Shown: positions 1-10,400 of the stretch, in pieces
Position numbering within the stretch: the stretch's first letter is position 1
How the letters are laid out: the number at the start of each line of letters is the position of its first letter
Notes under the pieces: model-generated
What the model was told of the DNA's origin: nothing
Databases searched by the model: none
What the model saw: only the letters and a program-made list of their open reading frames with translations
Program-made: the position numbers and the translations under genes
Source of the DNA: Macrostomum hystrix
Taxonomy: Eukaryota; Platyhelminthes; Macrostomidae
DNA: 64,000 nt
Direction: 5' to 3'
Assembly (NCBI GenBank): GCA_950097015.1
Contig: CATNEN010000014.1
Coordinates: 62,001 to 126,000 of the forward strand

Positions 1-1534
1 TCGCCGTTTCTGGCCCATTTCGTAGTCCGTGAGCACGCAGAACGACTGAAAGAGCTGCCATCAGCGGCAGACACCGTTCTAAACTCTAAACTCAAACCCT
101 AAACTCTAAACTCTACCTACATGGACGATTGTTTGGACTTGGTTGCGTCGGAAGCTGAGGCTATCCAGCTATTTCAGGAGTTTAATACTCTCTGGGAGCC
201 TGCAGGCATGCATCCACGCGAAGTGGATGTCCAATTCGTTTGAACTGTTGAACAGAGTACCCCCAGCAGATAGGGTAGCCGAAGGGATAACCGTAGCTGG
301 AAGGGACGCCGATGCCATCCATCAAGACATTCGGTGTCGCATGCAGAAGCGACCAAGACGAGTACACCTTTAAGTCCGACCACACCCGGAAAGTAGCGAC
401 AACTAAACGAGAGTTGCTCAAAACTCTAGCATCCGTAGTCGACCCGCTAGGATTTTGCACCAATCACAGTGGAGTCGAAAATCCTGCTGCAAGATCTTTG
501 GTGTAGCGGGCGAGTGGGATGAGGAGCCGGAGCCGGAGTTGTAGGCTAGAATAACGAGATGGTGCGAAGAGCTACGGGAATTGGAACAGATCCGGGTCAA
601 CCGCTGCCTGAAATTGTCATCGGAAACGACATCTGTCGTGCATGTCTTCGTGGAAGCATCGGAAAAAGCGTGCGGTGCTGTCAGTTTCTTCAGATGCGTT
701 GACAACGGGACTGTTAAGTCAGTCAGCCTGGTAGCAGCCAAGTCTCGAGTAGCACCTGTGGCCACTGTCAGCATTCCTCGCCTCGAGCTCAAGGCCGCTG
801 TGCAAGGCCGCTTGGCCGTTAAGATTGCAGCAGTACTGAAGAAAGACATCTGAGAACTTCTATTCTTGTCAGACAGCCTGAACGTTTTGTACTGGGTGAA
901 AGGAAAAGGGCGTTTCTTCAATCCGTTTGTCGCTAACCGCATCGGAGAGATCCAGTCCATCACGGACCCAGACCAGTGGAGATATGTACCGACCGAAGTC
1001 AATCCGGCTAATGCGCTGTACCGAAGAAGTTCAGTGAAGCAGCTGATGGAGACTGAAAGCTGGTGGCATGGACCAAGTTTTTTGCAACTGGAAGAGCGTG
1101 ACTGGCCGGAGAAGGCAGAAGATGTGGAAAAAAAGCGGGCGAGTGTGCGAAGTACGTTCGTCGGCATCCAGTAGGAACCCGCTGCCGCTGTAGGTCGTCT
1201 AGACCCGACAAGATTCTCCAGCTGGATAAGACTAGTCCGGGTCTACGCCAGGGTTGCCCGATTCGCTAACAACTGTCAGCTGTCTCCAGAGGACAGAGTG
1301 CAAGGTGAACTGCTTCCAACTGAGTTTAAAGAAGCTGAGAATCTAATTATCAAGGAAGCTCAGATGGAGGGCTTCAGTGGTAAAATAATATAAGTGCTAA
1401 AGAAATGCAAGCAACTATAGGTCCAAAGTCCGTAGAGCGCGCTTAAGCCTAAATTAGACGAAGATGGCTTGATCAGGGCGGATGGCCGGTTGCAGTTATC
1501 TGAGATTCTGCCGTTTAGTGCACGAGTACCGAGT
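1..1534 (+). pseudogene. BEL/Pao retrotransposon pol remnant, 5' part (RT, RNase H, integrase zinc-binding domain)
   Basis: Translation in shifting plus frames gives the usual BEL/Pao order. The RT ends with SPFLA and the catalytic YMDD (codons at 118-129). An RNase H/A17-type region follows at about 580-1170, with VEASEKACGAV, LVAAKSRVAP, PRLELKAAV, DSLNVLYW and a WWHGPSFL motif. The integrase H2C2 lead-in (LDEDGLIRADGRLQ, then LPF) lies at about 1440-1520. There are many stops and frameshifts, including a change of frame near 215-230 and stops near 541 and 1380. The reading breaks at 1534, inside the integrase, and resumes at 3845 on the far side of an inserted element. The window starts inside the RT, so gag, protease and the 5' LTR are missing. 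The family assignment is secure; the copy is dead. Confidence 0.9.
80..113. repeat. TAAACTC heptamer expansion inside the BEL RT
   Basis: Two TAAACTC units, a degenerate AAACCC, then two more TAAACTC units lie immediately before the YMDD codons. Removing 27 bases restores a plausible uninterrupted reading (VLNS then TYMDD), so the tract looks like a local tandem expansion in multiples of three. It nevertheless introduces an in-frame TAA at 100-102. Confidence 0.7.
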
Positions 1535-2520
1535 CCCGCTGGGACCCAACTCCGACCTTTATCTTTAAACGGTCCGACACAAAGAAACAGAAAATCGGGT
1601 CGATTTATTCCCGATTTTTTAATTCTCAAAACGTCGGTATCGTCGGGTCGATTTTCGTCGGTAGAAAGTAGCAAGAAAAGAAAAAAAACTGTTTAAAATT
1701 CATCATCGTGCGATTTTTAACGGTTTTTGTCCGACAGAAACTAAAAAATCGGCCTGGAAATGTCGACCACTCATCGATTTTGTAAAAAACCTTAACGACA
1801 ACTCCCACTTTAACCCGAAATAACTTGGACTTTCATTTGTGGAGAAATGGGCCGGTGTATACCCCTCCGATTTTCATCGACATTCAACTGTGTCAATCGG
1901 ACCAACTTTTGCACGACCTCCGCACGGAATTTCCAGCCCGACTTTCACCGACATTCATCTGTCGGACCAATATGATGACGACTGTCGCATGGAATTTGAC
2001 AACAGCGAAAGTCATAAGAATGAGCGCGTTAAAAGCCTGCGCGTATTGTGAAAAAAGCAACTAAGTAAAGACCATGGCTACTTAACAGATCCCAGAACAA
2101 AAATTTGACCAAGTGCAGGTCAAATTATTATTATCCCATTAAGAGCGAGAACTGATGAACGTAGAACACAAATTTGTTCACGCGCGAAAAAGTAGATATT
2201 AAAGATATTAAAGCTGTGGGGCAAACAGAACTGAATAGTAAGCAGTAATAGCAAGAATAGAGCAATATAAGTAGAAATCGTAATTCGTAAGGGGTATAGA
2301 ATTGAAATGTACAGAATCGACTCAATAGACAGACACCATTATTCGAGGTGCAAATTTTTCATAATATGTAGATAATTGACAATGTCGCTTGAGTAAAGAG
2401 CAATTTGGAAATATATATGGGCCAATTGTGCTTCAACCATTAAAATAGTCATAGTCCAGTAACTTGTGCACGTCTAATTAAGGTGTAGCCGATCTACCGC
2501 CAGTCATTCGGCGCCACCGC

Positions 2521-3469
2521 CTAGCTCCGATCAGTTATTGGATGGCAAGAATATACATCGTCGGCGTATTCCCTGGCTTCACTAATGGCCACACTGGCTG
2601 CACCAGCGGCACCACTGGCTGCACTAGTTGCGATGCCCGCAGAGCTCCTCTTGTGCTTGCTTGTCTGGGCATTGGAAGTCTTGGTCTTGCGTTTTCGGGC
2701 CTGCGACACGGCATCCACGCAAGCTGCGTAAGCCCGCTGCAGGTCTCTGCGAGCGACTTCCACGCCGTTGTTGCTTAGGTGAACAACGATAGCGTCCAGC
2801 TTATGGGCATCCGCAGGCAGACGCACTGCGTCGCTCGAGCTGCGGCCCGTAAAGATATAATTTTCAAATTCTTCTTTGGAAAAAATCGCTCTAATAAAAG
2901 TGTGTAGCAGCCTTTCAGACAGCTTCGAAGCGATATTCACGTCAGTCGCCGTCTTATACAGTTTAATCAGCTCGCTAATGGAAGATCTGTCGATGGAGCG
3001 CACCTGTAGGAATTTATTATCAGGACAAATTCCGGCTAATATGATTTACTTGCAAGGTCCACTATGAGTCCACTGCAATACATTCATATCAAGTTAGAAA
3101 TACATATAGAGCCGAACGTTCCAACAATTATCTATATAATAATAAGCCCCTGCGTACCAGTGTGTCCGGCTGAGCGGCAGACAGAGGTAAAAGAACTCGG
3201 TCAGTATTACACGACGAGCGAGCGTTATGTCGTATGCTGTCGAGCACTTTCCGTGCCGAGCTGTCTGCTAGAGTGACTTCGTCCAACAACTCAACGTCTT
3301 CGTTGTCAGTCTCGCCAATGTTTTCGTCGGCCGCAGCAGCAATAGCCGCCGAAACAGACAGAAGGGCGCGTCGTTTCAATTGCGCACCATGGACTTTAGC
3401 GTCTGTAATTTCGACTTCCAGCATAGATCGAACGTTTTCCGACGGCCTGGAGCAAGTCAATGCTTTCAT
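2521..3469 (-). CDS. BEN-like domain protein carried in the TIR element (two exons)
   Basis: Exon 1 runs 3469-3158 from an ATG. It ends at a possible donor (CTG before GTACGC). Exon 2 starts at 3003 after a good CTACAG acceptor and ends with a stop at 2521-2523. Both junctions are in phase 0, giving about 264 residues. Exon 1 is acidic and low-complexity. Exon 2 residues about 10-100 contain an LLHTFIRAIFSKEEFENYIF helix pair, then a TGRSSS loop, LPADAHKLDAIVVHL and a final helix with a C. This resembles the four-helix BEN domain, which binds DNA or chromatin proteins in animals and some viruses. A basic KRKTKT tract follows, a likely nuclear signal. No stop interrupts the frame. The BEN assignment rests on pattern recognition only; the intron is inferred from splice signals. 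Confidence 0.5.
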
Positions 3470-3490
3470 CGCAATTTATTTGAGAATCTT

Positions 3491-3718
3491 GAAAATCGTG
3501 TCAAATTCTGAGAATAAACGACGCGACAACGGACAGACATTCAATCGACTTTCGTTAGACAGGGTAACGATGAAAATCGTGTCAAATTCTGAGAATGAAC
3601 AACGCGACAACGGACAGAAATTCAGTCGTCTTTCGTTAGGCAGGTTAACGATGAAAATCGTGTCAACTTTTGAGAATAAACGACGCGACAACGGACAGAC
3701 ATTCAGTCGACTTTCAGG
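3491..3718. repeat. Three 81-bp tandem repeats
   Basis: The phrase GAAAATCGTGTCAA restarts at 3491, 3572 and 3653, an exact 81-bp period; the third unit is shortened. Units differ at several positions. As 81 is divisible by three, the plus strand stays open (27-residue repeats with KIVSNSENKRRDNGQ), but this is more likely a subterminal repeat block of the TIR element than a protein. Confidence 0.85.
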
Positions 3719-3844
3719 TACCAAGCAGTCTGGCGAAATTCGTGTTAAAATGGTTGAAATTCGGTTCGAAACTGCAAGTCTAATGAAATTCGTCTATAAA
3801 ATGAACCAACAACCTTAAAAATGTCGGACTTGGGTCCCAGCGGG

Positions 3845-4446
3845 CTATCTTACCGCGGCAACATCCGGTGACAAGGCCGATCGTCAAGTTCTATCATGAG
3901 CGGGCTCATCATTCAGGCACAAATCAAACGCTGGCGAGTCTTTCGAGTCGGTTCTGGTTCACCAGAGCCCGCGAATCAGAGAATCGGAAAGCTCGTGTTT
4001 TAAGTGCAAACGTAGAAAGGCGACTCAGGTGATGGCACCGCTGCCAGAGAGCCGCTTCAAAGAACCGCTCAAGGCAATTGCCCGCGTGTCCGTGGATTTT
4101 GGCGGACCATTCTTGACCAAGCAAAGGCACGCAGAAGCACTATCTGGCACTTTTTCTATGCACCAATTTTGTCGGCGCTGAGCGCGAGCTCCGAGAGTTA
4201 GTTAACTCCATCGACCAGAGCGAGCTTCAGCGGAGCACAGCTCATGAGCAGGTGCAATGGCATTTTAACCCACCAGCAGCGCCGCACTTTAGAGGAGTCC
4301 ACGAGAGCATGATCAAGCCAGCAAAAAAGGCGATTCAGGCGATTCTAAAGAATGCGGAGGTCAGCGAGTGGCAAAAGTGCAGCTGGCTGGCAATTTGTTC
4401 GTAAGACAAATTTCGAGGCTGTGTCCGCTAGTCACGAAGGGAGGAT
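3845..4446 (+). pseudogene. BEL/Pao integrase remnant, 3' part
   Basis: This continues the interrupted integrase. YHERAHHSG then NQTLASL completes the zinc-binding region, FKCKRRKA supplies the CxxC part, and [12 protein letters not shown] then VDFGGPF gives the first catalytic Asp region. After a frameshift near 4130, LALFLC jumps directly to [13 protein letters not shown]. The segment that should hold the second catalytic Asp is deleted. WHFNPPAAPHFRGVHESM, which contains the catalytic Glu, survives. The frame ends at a stop near 4404. A purine tract (GAAGGGAGGAT) follows and should be the polypurine tract before the 3' LTR. Confidence 0.85.
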
Positions 4447-6300
4447 TGTAGTCGGACTAGTAGGGTGGGTGAAGGAAGTTAACTGAGTTTCTGAGTGTTG
4501 GACATCAATTATGTTACACGCGTAGCTTTGCGTTGATTTGCTCTAATTATAAAGTTTTGGCGGTGCAAATTTCTTATAGTTAGCATGTGCTTATATTTTT
4601 ACATCCATGCGCACAAGATGGTCAGTTGCAATTTGAGTAGTGTGTTTTCTTCGTACGCTGCGCTTTTGGTGAGTCTGTATGCTCGATTGATTCGTTATTA
4701 TTTCGTGCTCCATCACTCCAATTATATTAACCATTGATTTCTAACTCGATGAATTGAAAGTCGTGCTTGTTTACGCGGTTTAGTTTCTTAGTTTCTTGTA
4801 ATAAAAATGTAATATTCGACGTTGCTTATGCAGTTTTCGACTAGTTTTGCATTATGTTAAACCTAAAAGTATAATTTTTTTACCCAAAATACTAAAACTA
4901 CTTCGAGCACTGTATATATATAGAAAGTAAAGCATGTAAAGCATGCACGTTTCAGCCGATTCTCTGATGTGTCGGACACTAATGTTTTTGTATGACAAAT
5001 GAAACACTTTATTCGAGCGTAAGCCGATACAAGTGTTGAGGGATGGTAAATGGTTCGGGGCGAGCACTTAGCGAGGATAATGAGAGTTAGGGCCATAGAT
5101 AAGTAGATAGAGCTGCATAAGTGGAAAACGATCAACAGTTAGTAGGGCATTTCCCAAATCGTCAACAGTCAATTTTTTAGTGAATACCGAGAATATCGTG
5201 CTTCTATTTTAGGGCCTATGGATATGGTCTAAAAGCAGCCAGGCATGCGCTGTGATGGCTGCTATATTTGCGCTGCGTTTCCTGCCAGGGTTTTTATGTA
5301 ATTACTTCAATTATACAGGCTGAAGTGTACAGGCTGAGCGCTTTTGCTATGGCGCTAAAGTTCGAGAGAAAACTGCAACAATGCAAATATATATATTCGC
5401 ACTGGAAACTAATATTAGGGCATACGTATATGCCAAAATATTGCGGATGGTGACAGTTAGACCATTAGAAGTAGAAGGACCCAAAACTTTGCGGAAAAAG
5501 TTGGTCTAGCTCAATATATGTTAAAATAATTTTACTCTTAAGTTTATAGACCTTGAAAATTATTTTCTTCCTAAAGACCAAAGACGCCGTATAAGTCATC
5601 TTACATACATTCACTCTTAACATTAAAACGTCGCTACCCTTTGCGCCAGCAAGAAACTTCTCTCGGATCTCCCTTGCAAGGGAAATATCATGTTCCACCC
5701 TCCTAGACCACTGAGCTACAGCAAAAGTACAACACTACAAACTGGCAGAAGTGTAGAACTTGTCCAACAAATTCAGGCAATGGAGACAATCGAAGACTCA
5801 TCTATACAGGAACCATCGAAAAATAGTATTTATGATAATTATAAAAACAATTAAGAATTTATGAAAAACAGTTAGCTTTAAACCTAAAAAATCTGTAGTC
5901 CAAAAAATTTCTGAAAAGGACATCCTCAATTACCAAAAGCTTACAGGCGAATAAGCTTTATACATGGCACGCATATTATCCTCGGTTATTTGTGTAAAAC
6001 TGAAGACACATTAGAAGTTTTAAGCTATTATACCAAAAAAATAAACAGGAAATGTGTTCAAAACTCTGGTCACATAGCGACTTTGACACAAGTTCCGAAT
6101 AAATTGCTTAGAAAGAAACCCCTTCATATGGTTTTATTTGACTTAATCGCTTTTGATATCTTACACATCCACCCTGTTCAATAAACTCAAAGAACTTAGT
6201 TTTCCATCAGATTACATTTTGTCATAAATTCAAGCAACGCATACAATTTTGGACAGCCATCATAGAAAGTATTGTACTGGATGCCTAAGATTTGCCATTA
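4447..6300. other. Non-coding AT-rich stretch; probably opens with the BEL 3' LTR
   Basis: The sequence starts TGTAGTCGG directly after the purine tract, as an LTR would, but no matching 5' LTR is in the window, so its right end cannot be placed. No coding frame longer than about 90 codons or with recognisable content is present. A tRNA-like fragment lies near 5.7 kb. Confidence 0.4.
5643..5722 (-). other. Degenerate tRNA-like sequence
   Basis: The minus strand reads TGTAGCTCAGTGGTCTAGG, a good polymerase III A box. A CCCTTGCAAGGG hairpin follows with TGC in the loop, then a weak B-box-like GATCCGAGAG, over about 80 bases with partial TTTGC/GCAAA end pairing. The D stem and T arm are imperfect, so this is more likely a tRNA pseudogene or SINE head than a working tRNA-Ala(TGC). 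Confidence 0.3.
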
Positions 6301-6309
6301 TATCCCGGA

Positions 6310-7190
6310 ATTTGTGACCAGGCGATGAAAATCTTAAGCTGGAGGGAGCCGCTAACTTCGGAGAACGAAGTGTTCTTCACGCGCTAGTCAGCGCCCTGGA
6401 AAATGCTGTTCAAGGGATCGGCCCTCAGCGTCTTCCTGGACATTGATGAGGCCTTTCAAAACATCATCTTCGAAGCTTTCCTTGGGCAGCTGCGCAGGGC
6501 AGTGGGCAATAGCTGGGTCTCACCCCCAGCGTCTACACTGCCATGGTATGATGGTCAGACCGGCTGTCTCGTACGCCGGACTGATCTGGGCATTCTGGTT
6601 TTCCTGCTGACTCCCGACCCACCGGCCCCAATCACCAATAGCGCTATTAATTGCCAGATTACCAACTGGGCCACTAACTTCCATCACACCTGATGGAGGG
6701 ACACCACGAACTGCCGCCAAAAGTGGCAGTCCCAGCTCCAGAAGGCCCTTCTGAACAAAGCACGGAAGGACATCCGGGCCCTCACAGGCCATGGCTGCTA
6801 CGCCAGGCAGTGCTTCCTCTGGAGAAACCTTTGGAACGAGCTGTGCACATATTGTATGCTTAAGAACTAGGATGCCCTGCACTTCGTCTGTCAATACATT
6901 TTCTTTAATCGGGAGAGGCTCAATAATCTTGGACCGAAGCGATTGATGGATGACGTTTGCAGATCCCACAACATCCCCCGGCTTCTCCGGTTCCTCAGGG
7001 CTACCAGACAAACATCTTTCTTCCCTAACTCGGAATGCGCTGTAGAAGGACTGGCCACGGACCTCCTTGACTGGCCTCGCACCATCGGCAAAAGCGGGCT
7101 TTTCAGAGATTAGCGGGATAGGCGACTGCCACCTCCCCACTGGGTATTCGGACCGCCCTGCAGCTAAGTTAAGCACTCGTAAGTCAAGCC
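6310..7190 (+). pseudogene. LINE family L1, 5'-truncated and internally deleted copy (3' end)
   Basis: The RT piece SVFLDIDEAFQNIIFEAF at about 6424-6480 is followed at once by LGQLRRAVGNSW, so most of the RT palm is deleted. The C-terminal region is readable from about 6735 as LQKALLNKARKDIRALTGHG. A CTYC...H...C zinc motif interrupted by one stop and a LNNLGPKRLMDDV segment follow. These match the same places in the L1 copies at 20.6-26.6 kb and 45.5-50.1 kb. The 3' end (CTGCAGCTAAGTTAAG, then GTAAGTCAAG) is a decayed form of the family tail. A 218-codon minus frame over this region is antisense shadow. Confidence 0.8.
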
Positions 7191-7495
7191 CCGTATCTCC
7201 TCATACCCAGCTATTCATATGGCTCTGACGGCTGCTTGTATTAATGTAATGTATAAAGCTAATGTACGAGTTATTATTTGTCGTAAAGTTAGTATTTATG
7301 CTTCCAAGCTGTTATTTAATTCAGGGGGATTCAGTTTTTTCTAGAATATAAATTACAAGCATATATATAACGTTCTCTTTTTGCATAACTGATTTGGCGT
7401 ATTATTTAGTGGAAATTAGCTGCTTTTTTCATTAAACGGGACAAAAGTTAAGTTTACTTTTGTGTAAAATATATATTACAACGAATTCAGCTTAC
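7191..7495. other. AT-rich non-coding (CADPS intron)
   Basis: Nothing recognisable. It lies just downstream (minus strand) of the donor site of the second CADPS exon, so it is intronic. The next CADPS exon is not seen before the window edge. Confidence 0.6.
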
Positions 7496-10400
7496 CTGGC
7501 ATGCGTTAAACATAACTTGATGTTCGTACTTTCGCACATTCAGCACAGCTTGAAATAAGTCGTACAGATGCTCTTTAGTCAAGAGCTTTTCACTCTGACA
7601 TGCCGTCATGCGCTGCGCTGTTTGAATATCTTCATTTCCCCGAAAGATCTGATCGAATTTGGCCATCCACGAGCTAAGCATCGTCTCTTTGCTCAAACCG
7701 TCCATCTCTGGTAAGAAACGAACACGCTTCTCGATTTTGTTTTGAAACACGTCGCGCAAGTCGTGCACTGAGCAGCCACCCGAGCGAACAAGTGCAGCCA
7801 CCCGCTCGGACTTCAGGAAGACCTCGTAGTAGCTGTACACAGCGTTTTTGAAAGCTTCGTCAGCTAGAATGCCACTTCCACCAGATAAGAAGGTCTCAAA
7901 GCGATCACGTATCTAACGATGAGGTGTTTTAAATAGTTATTATAAAAATCATAGCTAATATGGTATTTGCATATCAACGCAGTCAAGACGATTTCTCGGA
8001 TGAGTTTTTGGAATGACTTTTCAGGAATGACTAACCCAAACCCCACTTGCGCACTAGGCTCACAGTCTCAATTAACGGATGGTACGCCTAGAACGCCACA
8101 GCTTATCAAAATCGTCACCACTGTCTATGAGCACTGTCAACAAACGGCTAATTACATAAACTACTCGTAATATGATCACAGACGGGACAATTTTGATGTT
8201 TTTTTCAGTGAGGCACCACATTTTTTATCGATCAATGGGCCCTTATGCGCATCCCTATCCTGACACTGCCTATGGCAAAAGTCTATCGCTCTTGCTTTTG
8301 TTTTATTGTATTCTGTTTTCAACAACTGGACTTTACCGATTTTTTATCCAGAAGCCTAAGACCATACGAGTGTAAAGAAATATTTCTTTCGTATCTTTAT
8401 GTTACCTTATTACTGTTTTCCTATCCCGATCAATTTAATTACTTCGAGAAAAGTAACATGGCAAGCAGCTTTTATTAGGATTCCATTGCCATTCTTGACG
8501 ACTCGACAGTTTTGAACAGCGATGACAGCCTCAGCGAGTACGAAAGCATAGATGGCGAGATGAATGAAGAAGATGCTAAGAGTGACGGGGAAAGCTTTTA
8601 AGTGAAAGAAATTTTAAATGAAAATGGATGGACTTTCGTTCAAGAGGGTGAAGAATCGCGTATTCGGGATACTCCAGTATTCCTGGGAGTTCCAGGTCCG
8701 AACCCTGACCCAAGTGCCAGATATTATGATGTCTCCGGTGGAGCTCCGCTTGCAACACTTTATAACCACTGATCTGGTGTCTGCAATTCGAGATTGGACC
8801 AATCCTCGAGCCGATTTTGAGCTGCAAAACTTTACGAGTGAGGCTGAGGGAGCTCTTCCTCCTTTTCTGTCATCTTGGAGGCCGTGCACCAACGAAGAAG
8901 TGAAGAAATGTCTATCGATCATCCTGTACATGGGTCTTCTGAAGAAGCCCGAATGCACATGTATTCGTCAAATGGTAATTTATACGGCAGCGAGTATTTT
9001 AAAAAAGAGCACTGCCTTGGAAGGGATCGGTTTATTCAGCTTATGTCCTTCCTTCGATTTTACGACTGCACCGCAGTAAATCATCGGGACTCCTTGAAGA
9101 AGATAGGGTCGTTTTTAGACCAATCGCGTGACATTTTCCAAGGCAATTACTGCCCGAATTTGAGTAGTTGGGAATGTACCAAGGAATACTCCTTTTCCGA
9201 CAGTTCATACTCAACAAGCGCGCCAAATTCGGCATAAAGGTTTACTGTCTCACAGAGGCTTCAACCGGATTTCTTTAGAACTTTTTTGTGCATGCTGTCA
9301 AGCAGCACAACGAAAGGTTTGGAGATTTTTATCCGGAATTTATCTTCTAGTGAGAAGATTGCTGTTGAGCTCAGCAAGGACTTGCAGGACGTTTCCAGGG
9401 CTGGTCGGCGGACGACTTTCGGTCCGTGTAGGCCGCCAATGCAGACTTCTGCCGTCGGATTCTGGACGCGGCGAGGGGTGCATCCCCCAGGGAAGAGTCA
9501 AGAAGGCCAAGAGCTGGTGGGACGAGCGCTGCAGACGGGCCCATGGCGCCACTCGCGGCGTCTTAGCGGCAGCCAGAGCCGCGCCAGGTGACTTGGAAGC
9601 CGCGGCGAGATACCGCGCTGCCCGCGACCAAGCCGACCGGGTGTACCAGCAGGCAGCCCCTGGAGGCCTCAAACTAAGCCCCTTTTTCCTCCCGATCTTA
9701 TCATCGCTGTTCGACCATCCATCCCGACTGCGATTTCATGCCGCACTCCAAGCTGCTGCATCTAGAGGACCGCCGGGCCGGCCTGGGCTATCGAGTCAGA
9801 CGCGTTTAACTGGGGAGGCTGCTGCATCACCCGAGGCCATCTACGACTGGCAGCGAAAATATCGGGTGCTCCAGTCTCTGCGCATCAGCTTTTAGCACAG
9901 CCTCGCGCCCGCGGTCACCACTCTGCACTTCCCACAACAGCGGCAACCTGGCAGCTACCCAAGGAACTTGTTAGACAGCACGGCCGCTGTTGGCGCCATG
10001 AACAAGGGTGCCTTGCTGAACCCGATTGTCAGCACAATTAAGGTAAAGAAAACTACTAAGTCCAATCTGGAGCTAATCGCCTGGCCCGCGCTAGAACGAT
10101 GCCAAAAGCCGCGCCGACGCATTCCTGCTCGCCCAACTCCGCACGGGTCACTCGGTGCGGATTGCCTATTCTCCGCTCCTACCGCAACCGACTCAGGCTC
10201 AAACCTCCACAGGCGGCAACTGAGCACTGCTCAATTGCCAGTCCTACGCCACCGCCGGGGCCGACACCTAGGCGACTACCCGACTTCGGCCATCTTTTCT
10301 ACTAATGGCCCGCGAGTACTGAGCTTCCCGCACGTGATCATTGTTGAGACCAGTGACGCCTCAGGCCGGAAGTACTATTCCACCACCACTGCAAATGCCT

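Larger units (their letters stand above)
1535..3844. mobile_element. 2,310-bp TIR element inserted in the BEL integrase
   Basis: The BEL integrase reading stops at 1534 and continues at 3845. The inserted segment starts CCCGCTGGGACCCAA and ends with its reverse complement. Left and right ends match over about 28 bases with two or three mismatches, including the adjoining TCCGAC block. The interior carries a minus-strand two-exon gene with a BEN-like domain, an 81-bp triplicated repeat near the right end and AT-rich filler. I see no DDE transposase, recombinase or polymerase in it, so it is either non-autonomous or of a type I do not recognise. No clear target duplication is visible; the flanks are CCGAGT on the left and CTATC on the right. 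Confidence 0.75.

Noticed and set aside
418-1167. 249-codon minus-strand frame
   Set aside because: It is the antisense shadow of the BEL RNase H region, whose plus-strand motifs are unmistakable.
6520-7176. 218-codon minus-strand frame
   Set aside because: It lies opposite the LINE L1 C-terminal coding sequence on the plus strand and shows no family features.
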